From positions 4,232,001-4,296,000 of the forward strand of contig JABAKD010000002.1 in the NCBI GenBank assembly GCA_012845835.1: a DNA stretch of 64,000 bases, given 5' to 3'. The notes below the pieces were generated by a model. The model was given only the letters and a program-made list of their open reading frames with translations, searched no databases and was not told the origin of the DNA. The stretch is from Undaria pinnatifida. Taxonomy: Eukaryota; Sar; Phaeophyceae; Laminariales; Alariaceae. Each line of letters starts with the position of its first letter. Position 1 is the stretch's first letter. A program made the translations under genes and the position numbers. Shown piece after piece: positions 35,601 to 47,600 of the stretch.

Positions 35601-38600
35601 ACCCCGCTCCTTAAATAAGCAGGCCGCTGGTGAAGTACAGATCATGCGTACCACGCAACAATCACGAGTGTGTGGGTTCTGAACTATCTCATACACATTT
35701 GATCGCCTTGTATCCTCTGCGCAGTCGTGGCGGTGGCGATACAGCGGCCTCTTCTTCCTGCTAGACACAAGACATTTCCAATTGACATCCAAAAGCTGTT
35801 GTCCGATCCGAACCCCGACCCGGGTGCCGATGTATCGATGCTTCCGATGCCATGTGTCGAGTACTATACACTAGATATCACCCCCGTAAACGTGGTATAC
35901 CTGCCAGCCCCTGAATATTGGAAGATAGCACTGGAGTGGTGATGTTCACCGACGGCAATGTTGCGGTAGGAAACATGATATTTCGAGTGCAGCCGAAATA
36001 ATCTTGAACTATTCTGCACGTGCGACCGTTTAAACGAACTTCTCACATGCTGTATATATGTATCAACATCACGAACCCATATTTGATAAAGCTCCGGAAA
36101 CCTCGCTCGGCACTGGGCGGGGGACGCTGGTTGTGGTTTGAGGCCACGGAACAAGTTTGTACTGACATAGTTATCAACTTTCACTTTGGTCCTGTACTAT
36201 GTTTTCTATCGCACAATGTGTGGTGTGAGCGTCGGAGATTATCGCTCGCAAGTATCTTAATACGGCAGACGAACATTTAGGGAAACCGATCGTATGTACA
36301 TATATCACTCGTGATTTATAATTGAACGGCGTCGAGCCGGTGTTGGTTAACGCTCTTCCAGCTCTATTCAACACTTCAGGAGGAGAATGGTTTCCCTTTC
36401 TAAGTACGGGCTGCCGCTGTTCTGCTTCGTTGTCAGGTGCTATTTCCGAGTATGCCTGCATTTTGATTGTGGACGGCAACCCGATCTTCACCCACAACTC
36501 AGCCTACGTCAACGGAGGTGGGAAGGGCGAAAGACCAGGGCTTCGATACATTATTCAGTCTCAACGTTACCTGTTGATTTTCCAACCACGATATTGTAGG
36601 TGGCTGTTGTTGCGCGTGCGTAAGGGTCAAACCCAAACCATGATATAAACCCCCGACACACCACACGCCTGTCGGGACATCAAATATACTAAGCACATAA
36701 ACTGATGACTTCGACGGCATTCAGGTTTAAAAGCAACGTGTCAACCCCAAGAACATAGAGGGTTCATCATGTGTGCCTTAACCTTGTCGTGATTTGTAGG
36801 TGCCATACACTCCGCAGAGGCGGAACGCATCATGATGAAAGGAGGCATGGAGTTCATAGACAACGCGACCGGGGGGAGAGGAGGGGCAATTTCAATTCGA
36901 AGTCCGGGCGAGTTCGGTATTAACGGGGGGATATTCAAACGCAACACAGCTTTTCTCGGCGGAGCCGTATATTTATCCGTATTTGAAGACACCCAGCGAG
37001 CACTAAGTGCTTGCGATTTCGAGGACAACACGGCGGCGGATGGAGGCGCGCTCTATTTGGACACTGGAGGGGGGTTGGACAGGATCACGTCTTCAAACTT
37101 CCGTGGTAACTTGGCAGGTAAGAGCGCAACTTCAAATGTTTTGGATTGTGTGATGGCACTGATCACGCGCTGTACTAGCAGCAATGTCCTGTCTTGATCG
37201 GTTTATATTAAGGCTTCATCTAGATGTGGTTTCAAGGACAAAAAAATTGGAAGTTGACGTTGGCTACGATATATAGCTTCTGAAATCCATCCACGGTCCA
37301 GTCATAAGAAAAAATGGTGACGTCGGCAGCGCAATTACCACCTAGTGGTGTCATCAATTGAAATTGATGGTCATCTGGGAGTTCGTAGAAGTCGTAGAGC
37401 GAAAACGTGTTTACGAGTCCCTGTGTCTAAATAACAATATTAGCTACCAGATATGATGTATTCCATCGTTAGTGATACGAACCCCCCTGAGGACGTCAGA
37501 GAGACGGTATCACGATGATCATTAACTATCGAATAATTGGCCACAGTCTGATTGTTTTTGGCATTCAACCGAATCAATCCAAGACCAAGGCTACGGTAGG
37601 GGGGTACCCCCGTTTTCACTGGTGTGTTTGAGCCACTCGCACGAGTAGCTCTGTACCCTACGGATGAAGATGGTTTAGGAACTTGGTTTGCCGCAGCTTA
37701 GATCACCTTTGCAGTGCGAATTGATTTCGTCAACGTAAAACATAAAGAAAACGTAAGATTGCATAGAAAAAAAGGGGTTACTCGCGCGAGTGACCCCTAG
37801 CCACTGAAATAAAAGGCCCAAAAGGGGACCCCCCTACCGTAGCCTGGGTCCCAAGGAGCGCTGACACCTTAACAGCATGATCATAGTCGTACTAGTCATC
37901 CTCTTAAGGCTTCATATAGGCTGATATAAAGACTCAAAATGCAAGTGGTTTAATCCCTATCGCTGAGCCTCAAGCCGTTTAACACAAGTTGTACGCGAAT
38001 GTTCTATATGTGAAACCTTATACGCGTGTATCAACATTGTGCATGACCACGGGCATTGTTGACGATACAAAAATCTGCATGATAATGACCAACGTTATAC
38101 CTCTCAGCAATCACAGCAACATCATCGTCACAGTCGGCACCGCTGCCATATCTAGCATGATGGTGACATCGTGCTATCGTCATGATACTCGTCATCTTCA
38201 TCATTATCATCACCATCATAATTACCATACCAATCTTCATCATCATCATCATCATCGTCAGCGTCCTCATCAACATCAGAGTCCTCCTCGTCATCATTAC
38301 CATCGTCAACGTCATCATCATCGTCGTCGTCATCATCCTCCAAATCATCATCACCCTCCTCATGATGATATTCACCATAACGATAATCATCAACATCGTC
38401 ATCATCACCATCATCATCTTTACCATCATCGTCATCATCATTATCATCATCACCATCTTGATCATCATCACCCCATCATCACCGTCGTCGTCATCGTCGT
38501 CATCATCATCATCTTCGTCATCATAATCTTCGGCATGATCATCGTCAGCATAACCACTACCGATCAAGGCTACTATAAGGGGGGGTGCCTCAATTTTTAC

Positions 38601-41600
38601 TACGCGAGTGACTCAGTACCCCACTGACACAAACACGTTGGGATATTGTTTTGGCGCAGCCTAGCTAACCGTCCCATTTGCGATTCATATCGAGAAATTA
38701 AGTTATCACGAAAGGCTGTGGTCGCAAGGACCAGGGGGGTCACCCGCGCAAGAACACCGATCCACAGCAAAAAGCGTCCCCGGAAGGGACGCTCCTACGA
38801 AAGCATTGGCCTATCATTTCCATCAGAATCATCATTTCGTTAGATCTTCCATCACCATAACCATCGTCGTGACCATAATCATCGGCGTCATCATCAGCAG
38901 TAGCATACCCACCACCATAATCGTAACCATAATCGTAACCATAATCGTAACCATAATCGTGAGTCGTCGTTATTCGTCACCGTCATCAAACTATATCGCA
39001 ATCACCGTTATCATCATGCCCTCTAAACTATCGCAATATTCAGCAATTATCCAATGCTGCGAATCGACGCCCTGATTCCGATACGAGCTTCAAAGGTAGC
39101 AACGAAGGTTACGCGGATATCACTTTTGATGGAGAACCAAACGAGATGTGTATGATTGTTGGAAGTGATGCTTATGGCAAAAAAGTGAAAGCGAAAACAA
39201 AGAAGAAGGAATACAGAGAACGGAGACGAAACAAAGAGAACAAAAAATGTGACGATAGAAGAAGTGATGGGAGTGATCGAAGTGGGGCTGACAGTCACCT
39301 AATGAATATCCATGCTTCGGGCACATGTACTGTTCGGGATATCGTGGTGGCCGACAGACCGTCTTATGGCAGAGCTGCCGTGAACTAATCCCCCCAGTGT
39401 CCTGTTGGGCAGCTGGTAAACTAGTGACAACTTTCAATACTATTCATCGGTGGGAAATAACACACCGACTTTCCCCGCATATCGTGGTTCTCCACATCTT
39501 TAATCCCATATTTTCGTGTACTCAGGTTATGACTACAATCAACTAGATATTCATTGTCAACTGCAGGGTCCGTTGCAACATGCCCTCTCATGAGAAGGCT
39601 GTAACTAGAAGAGCCTGACACTCAAAAAATAATATTTAGAAATGGTACGTCGTGTTCCGATCCGTGCATGAACAGCGGCAATATGGATGTAACGATTTCA
39701 AGAAAAATCATAATACGAGTGGAACAACATATTCAGACCTTCTATATGAACATTTTTCATATGGAAGGAATCATGTAGCAATGTGATGTTGTTGTAAGTA
39801 CCAGCGAGCAAAATTCTAGCCCAAACGCGCCAACCGGTCTGGTGGATGTTCAGGACGGCTCTTGAATTGATACTTAGAGCTACATGAATAGCAACAAGCT
39901 AGAATGTTGTGGGCGATCATCCAGTACAGTGAGCATGCGTACTGTTCAATTTTACGTACGTGCATAACGGAAAGAAATTCCATAAATACACTTAGTACGA
40001 CTAAATACTACGATATGTGAAGTCACATCAGAAGAAGCTGTGCTCGCGAAGCTCTTTCGTTGATCGGCGATATATCTCCAAGCAAAGTTATGTCTCAGAA
40101 GATATCTGCTGTTCGGCGACTGAGCCGTTTCAGATGAATCCTTGAAACTGCTCTTAATTCTCCGAACATTCTGCTATGTTTCGTGTGGGCTCGGTGTATG
40201 ATAGATGACGGACCGTATCATTGTATACAGCGATGGTACGGTATTAATACTCGCACGAATGAAAACTAGCGTAACCGGCCAAGATGATTCAGGAGCACCC
40301 CCCCCCCAACACAAAAAAACAGTAAGAATGGCAGCGAATCTGGCTCGGGATGCTTATGGATCTTCGGCTCCCTGGTGCGTTCGCTTCGTTGCTGTTGGTA
40401 TTGCCGTTGTTGTTACTGTTAAAACTGATGATGCTGTAGATGTTGATGATTGTGACGCTTGTGGCGGTGACGATGATCAAAGTGGACCTGACAAAAAACG
40501 TTGTAGTGTTCATTCGTGGTCGTGGCGCTTTGGTAGTGCTCCTAGAGGGCTGCCTCCAGGCTGGTGGAGTGGATGTTGTGCTTTCAATTTGTTGATGTCG
40601 ACTTGTTGAGCGATGAGGTGCGCTGTACTCGTTCGCGTTCGTGCGGCGTACTAATTATGCTGCGCCCTGAAGGAGGAGCGCAGAATAAAAAAAATAACAC
40701 TCCCTTCTTTGGGAGAGGAGTCGGAAAGGTCTCAGCATGTCGACAAAGCTAGTTGTACGGAAAGATTTGGAGCTATTCAACCAGTTAGATAGTCCACATA
40801 TTGGATTTTAGATGCCAACATTCAGGTCTTTGGGGGTAAACTTGGTAAGAGTGTCATCGAGCTGGCGTTTAGTTACCTGGCCGTCGACGATACTTCGAAG
40901 TATATCCCTGTCTAAACCTGAACGATAAAAGCGTGGAGAGTGAGCTTTACGAGAGGTTTATTAGTGGCACGGCACACAGGTTGTTATTCACCGTGGTCGT
41001 AATGCCGCGAGATGAGTCCCCAGGCTTATAAAGGTGCAGATGCTGTTCGTCGTTGTTATTGTGGTTGTTTGTTGTTGTTGTTGGTGTTGTTGTTGTTGTT
41101 GTTGTTGTTGTTGGTGTTGTTGTTGTTGTTGTTTTTGTTGTTGTTGTTGTTGTTGTTGTTCTTGTTGTTGTAGTTGTTGTTGATGTTGTTATTGTTGGTG
41201 TTGGTGTTGGTGTTGGTGTTGGTGTTGTTGGTGTTGTTGGTGCTGTTGTTGTTGGTGTTGTTCTTGTCGTTGGTGGTGGTGTTGTTGTTGTTGATGTTGA
41301 TGTACGTGTTGTTGTTGTCGCTGGAGTGGGAACCTCTGCTGTAGAAGACGTTGCGCAGTAGTCGTAGACATTCGTGGTTTGCGAGTAGTCGGTCTGAAGT
41401 TTCGTCGTGAAGCTGACTTTTCCCCAGCTGTCGTAGTATTGTGGCGCTTCGATGACGGCGATACCAGTTTCAAAAGACGACGAACTACTGTCGAGTCGGC
41501 GCGTTTGGTGCAGGCTGCTAGGTCCGAAGATGCAGCTGATTGCCGCTACGATACGTGCATGATTAGAAGCCCCTTCGCTACGAGCAGAAGCCTGTGAAGC

Positions 41601-44600
41601 ATGATTGAATGAGGAGAAGGTTTTCCGTTATGATGGCCGTTGATCTGCTCCTTGCGTGGTAGCTTGACAGAAGTCTGGATCTTACCGTTCCTGTCGTAAC
41701 GTGACGGCAGTTTTACGATATGCCTCGACGCGTTAAAACGTGAAAACGGTTTGGTGGAAAGAATCATCCCACGATAGGGATTGCAGTGTTTTCGTTAAAA
41801 AGTTCCTGGGCGATTGATTTCCTCGTGTGAGGAACTGCCGGTCAATGAAGTACTTTCACGAGTACAATATATGTATGGAGCAAGGCATAAACGGTTGGTC
41901 GGGGTGTCCGAACAAATGCCTTCGAAGTTATTTTTCGAGTGAGATATTGAGTTCATCATCTCTAAGGAGCTCAGTGACTTTCTAATGCAACCCCTAACGT
42001 GGGATGGCTCGAAAGTTAAAGCTCCGTTTCTCCGAGGCTGACACGCACTCTAGCTGGAGATGCTCCGTTTGGGCTGAAAGTGATATCTCCGTCGTTAGGC
42101 TGGGCAGCCGAAAAAACAACGGCCTTGCTGTACGTGGCTGCTTGTTTGATGTTCTCAGCAAATATATGAACTTTCACGAGGATACATACTTTATATACTT
42201 GGTACTTCTTGGTAGGTTGAATTGGATGTAGGTGAAAGCTCCGTTTCTCCGAGGCTGACACGTACCGCTAGCGACAAAACGTGAACGCCATTGCTGGAGA
42301 TACCCCGTTTGAGCAGAAAGTGATATCTCCGTCGTTAGGCTGGGTAGTCGAACAACCAGCGACGTTGCTGTACGTTGCAGCTTGTTTGATATTCTCGTCT
42401 ATTTATGGTTTTCACGAAGACTATTGCTTGTATGTACTTCGTAGGTCAAAGGGAACGGTTCTAGTGACGACTTCGAGCGTTATGTAGCTCGAACCCGGAC
42501 TACGCACCTGCTGCAGGCGCGAAATGGAGTAGCAGCATCCTTACCTGCTTCTCGCGAAGATGTTGAAAATAGTTTCGTCTCCATGTTGTTGTTGGTGTAC
42601 TTGACGTAGTCGTTGATAAGATTTTTCATTGTCGAAACTGATATTTCTTCTTGAATATACCAGAGAAATCCTCCGCACTCGAGAATAGAAATCCTTCAAC
42701 GAATCTCTGGGAAACGCGTGCCGAACTCAGCCGGCGTCGTGGCTTGGTGCCAGTAGATCAAATGAGGAGGCTCATAACCTTGCACAATGATGGGAATCGA
42801 GGCCTTGACTGTTTAATGTGAGCTGTAGAGGTCGTCCCGAAGTGTCTGTGAAGATTTGCTGTGATTGGGGAGATGAGAAAAGGGTTTTGGAAAGTAGCTA
42901 CTCGTATCATGGCCAAAGGCTGAAAATCAAAGGAGAAAAAGAAACGAAATAGAAAAAAAACAAGATACGAGGAAAACGAAATAGATATTGACAGACGAAG
43001 TGATCGAGGTGGCGCTTTTCGTCACCAGACCGACACCGCGCAATCACCCTGCTACGGGCAGATGTACTCTACGGGTGGTCGTACTGGTCGACAGACCGCC
43101 TCATTGTAAAGTTCCCTGCAGTGCTTCCTGCAACGTACCGAAATACTTACGGTGGTAGGTTAGAGACAATTATTAGAATATCTAGCACACCACCGGGAAT
43201 ATTTGCAACTTTCCCTACAACATTCCCCGATTCTTGTGGTGGTAGGCTAGGTACAACTTGAGCACACATTTCACCGGCGGGAAGCAATAAACCGAGTTTC
43301 CCCGCGTATTGTATTTCTCCGTATCTAGAATGAGACATTTAGTGTACGTGGGGTAGGGACCAAATAGATACCAGTGACTACAGGTACACGTTCCAATAAT
43401 CATCATTCTTATCATCATCATCATCATCATCGTCATCGTCATCATCATCGTCATCGTCATTATCATCATCATAATCATCGTCATCATCGTCGTCGCCAAT
43501 ATTATCGTCATTGTCATCTAACGCATCCAACCAATCATCGCACCACCATCAGCATCTTGACCATCCTCCTCAAACCGTCACCTTCAATTTCACAATGATC
43601 TTCATCGCCAGCTTCAAACGCATCACCACATGTTTATATATATATATATTTATATTGCAGCAATGGTTCTAGCTACCGTAGAAGCATACAGTAATAACAT
43701 TATTTTCATACGCCACTAGCCCGGAACCCACATACGGTATTCCGATCTTCTTGTAGCTGATCCAGCGTAACTAACCAACCCATGAAGATATATTAAGCAA
43801 TTATTGTGACACCAAAACGTAAAGAGACAGTACAGCATATCTTTCAAATGAGTTTTGTCCTTTAAATCGACCCCTCTACAACGGTCCCTCTAGCGTATCC
43901 CTCGCCCTCTATCCCTCATCGCCATATAGACTAAGCATGCACAGTTGTATGGCAGTCCTCGAAACCGCAGAGCAGCACTCGCACTCTATAAAATAGTGAC
44001 GTAAAGAGGCCGTGCGGCTTCTCTTGCAAATAGAATATTCTCCATTCAATCGGCCCGTCGAGAGCGGTCTCTCCAGCGCACCCCTGCCCTGCTGTCCTTC
44101 ATCATCGCCCTATAACCATGCACTTGTGGATATACGGTTGTCCTCGAAACCAAACAGATCAGCACCCACGCTCTACAAAATATGTCCGAAGTCAGACATC
44201 TGCCCGCTTTCGTCAAGGAAAACTCTAACTTCAAGGTTTCCACCAGTAGGTCTCTACGCCTCCCCGAAAAACGATCGGAGCAAGAACTCCCCAGCTCGCG
44301 CCGTGTGCGCCGAGCCTTTCCTGATATCCATGTTGGATAGGAACTTCGAGGCGTGTCCGCACGTGCGTGGAATGTAAGGAGGCGATACCTGATAAATTAC
44401 ATTTTGTCCAGAACCAGCTATGTAGTACATACGACGACCATACCCAAGCTGGAAAACGCATCAAAACCGCTATCACATCGGCGACAATTCACGATCTACC
44501 GGTTTCCCATTCAGACAACCTCGTCTTGTCAATAACATCATCAGTCCTGCTGTTACTTGCTTTGTCTATCCAAGCTGCAAGATATGGTGTACGACGTAGC

Positions 44601-47600
44601 TCGTTCAGATGTTACCCAGTTCAGTTGCACGCAAAGCATGAATGCTAATTGTGTTCTGGGAAGTCGGAATGATTAATGTTGCTATGACAGTTGGCGACGT
44701 ATGCAGCACTCCGGGAAATAAAACGACACCACCAGGGAATAAACACACATAGGGTACAGATACACTCGTGCGCATAAGGTTAGTCTAAAGCATGTGGTGC
44801 AGCAATACCAAAACAATTAGAAGGAAAACTTGCCCATGACCTCGCTTTAGGCAACACATTTTTTTTCGGGGTTCTCTATGAATTCATTAAATTAAAATGC
44901 TATTCGCTAACACCGGGCAGTATGTTTAACACAGCACCAAACGAAGCAAATCTACCTGGGCTTCGAATTGCAGGATACAAGCCGGTCAGGTCTCATAGCC
45001 CATACCGACGTAGCACTCGATTGCGGCGACGAGAACGCAATCCCACATATGTTTCATGACATTATTCACTGTCTACACACTTCCGACTATTCGTTTGCGT
45101 TGCCAAACGTAACTATCATCGTCTCCGCCTCCCCTGCCGGACCATGGGTTCGAAGCCTTGCATATCTTACTTATATGCGCCCTCCATAGCCTACTTGGTG
45201 GTGAACAATGCAACATGTAAGGTCGATTTGGCGAGCTCGGCACCCGCCCGACTGCGTAGGAAATTGTGTCTGGGCAAACGTTGACAAACGGAGAGAGCGA
45301 GAGCGCGGGGTAGCAACGACAACAAAATTACAGCGGGAATAAAGCTGAACTCTCTGCGCAATGAAAGTAAGGGCACGTTCCAACGACAAGACTGTAACAG
45401 ACGTATTCCCACGGCTTGTTAAGGAGCTAGAAACAAAAGCAAAAAGTACAAACCCCAAACGTCCCCAAACCTTGCGCGATCGAATTCCTCCCACCGACGT
45501 ATACCAGCGACATCGGGAGGAGCGGTGTACCACATCGGAGTTATGCAAATCTCCCACGCCATATTTTCCGAGAACCAGGCCGGCGAAGAAGGATTGGCTA
45601 TTACAAGTCTCGGGTCCACCAGTGTCGATTTGGAAAGTGTCACCTTTATCGATAACTCCAAGCACTGCCCTCTTGGCGAATTCGGCTACGAGAAGGTACG
45701 GCCTACCGGGACTTTGACGTCTCAAGCTTTTGTCCTGCATTCTTGGTTCATGTCATCTTAAACACCGTCATGGAATGGGTAGAGAAAACTCGCCAAACAG
45801 ATACCTGGTAGTCTATAAGGGGGTGTGTTCATTGAGGTACATGGGCACTCGTCGGCCGAGTGGAGAAAACACAGCAGTGAAAAAGGGAGTACCCCCGCTG
45901 CCGTAGCGGCCGTCGTCGGCCGGAATTATGTTGTTAATTAAAGTGCGTGTCGCATACGTGCGCGGTGTAAGATTTTCGTGGCTGCTTCCACGAACAGCTA
46001 TGTTTACCTACACCTTGTAGACGCATATCGTCAGCTGAATAGCTGTTGGGGGGATTCCAAACGTAATTGTATACTTCAAAGTGTATATATATAGGCAGCG
46101 TGCTCCAAACGGAAAATCGTCCTCCAACCTGTGGCCGATTGTTCACCGGAGGGTTCGAGTCGAAGAGTGTTTCACGCACGCAAATCGAGCAAGCAGAGAG
46201 TACATTTCAGCTTATTTCCGTAGATACAGGAGCCCGATACGATACTATTTTACAACAGACTACTTGCGCGTACTTTTCACAACAAATATCTCTGCGAACT
46301 CGTGTTACAATGCGGGTGGCACGTTGTAGTCAGATCTGACATTATCAACGGCGCTCTTCAGCTGAAGACCTACTGCAAGCTGATATTGTTCAGGTTTCGC
46401 AGCAATCGTGGGTGTATGCCAAGGCCATGAGTTTTTCACCAGGTTTCTGCATCGTTTGGTTTTCAAGATCGTTTTTGGGGGGACGGTATAGAACTCATCC
46501 AGTAAGGAGTCTTCAAGACAAGAGACTAGGCGCATGCCTACTGACCAAGAGGACCGTGAGAGGATCGCTTTCTTGGCCTTTCTTTGCAGTGAATCGGGGG
46601 CCTTCGCGCGAGAGACCCCCCTGTTTCTGTGCGGTGTTAAGCGTTTTGTGCTGTTTTGTTTTGGCTGCATTTGGATCCGGGATGGAATGGTCATCGACGC
46701 TGCGCCAAAACCAACTTGAAATACTCTTCGTCCGTAAGGTACGGAGTCACTCGTGCTCGCGAGTGGCTCAAACCCGGCGATGAAATTCGGGGCACACCCC
46801 TGTGGCCTTTGCCTACTATAGCACCTCTGTGTGCTCTGGTCAAAACCAAGAAGACGCGTGCTACGACAGACGCGCACAGCAAGGTTTTTCTGAGGATTCT
46901 CACCTCAAGAGTGAGCTTAAGAAATGTCCTTCTTAACCCAACAAATTACTTTGGACCAATGCTGCGACAAGGGGGTCCCTTCCGCGACCCTTTTCTTCAT
47001 TGGCTCAGGATCCCTCGCGCGAGTGACCCCCCTGTTCCATGCTGTCATAGGCTTTCGTGCTGATTGGAGTTTTCGATATGACTCACCAATGGGATGGTTT
47101 GCTACGCTGAGCCAAACGAACCACCTAACCTGTATGTGTCAGTGGGGTATAGGGTCACTCGTGCAAGTGGTTCACACCGGGTAGTGGAAATTTGGGGGGG
47201 TATCCCGTACCGTGGCCTTGATCTTCGGAAAAAATATACTTGCTTTATCGCGGATGAAAAACCCCATGGCCTAGGTACAGGACGAGAATCATGCAAAAAC
47301 ACCAGCCTTCTTCCGACGACTTTGGGTTAACGAACCCCGCTAGATTTAGAACCCGTTGCGGACGAAATGTGCTACCTCTATCGTAGCACGCGTGAAGAAA
47401 GCCTTTGATACGAACTATATTGTCAAAATAAGGCGTACGGTAGGGGGCGGCGCACATTTCAGGTCGGTTTTTGCAGTGTGTCTGGGTCACTCGCACGCGA
47501 GTGACCCCCCCTGTGTCTTTCTGGTCATGAGCGTTCGTGCTGCTGCATTTTGGCGATATGATCTGCAATGGAATGTTAAGCCACTCACGCTGCACGAAAA

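Larger units (their letters stand above)
37118..45507 (+). other. Intron 16, 8.4 kb
   Basis: Contains two family B MITEs, a family C MITE, several trinucleotide arrays and tandem duplications. I looked for additional unit exons and found none with both splice sites, but a small missed exon cannot be excluded. Confidence 0.6.

Noticed and set aside
38031..38627. His-rich, Ile-rich and Asp-rich frames on both strands
   Set aside because: They are translations of the ATC microsatellite.
40205..40290. IIVYSDGTVLILARMKTSVTG reading resembling a unit exon
   Set aside because: It has no acceptor in the right place and no GGAG|gt donor. The likeness is limited to a few hydrophobic positions.
41053..41473. 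Poly-Val frame and its Gln/His-rich minus-strand partner
   Set aside because: They are translations of the second GTT array.
44968..45189. 73-codon open frame just before exon 17
   Set aside because: It has no motif in common with the gene. Joining it would need splice sites I cannot see.
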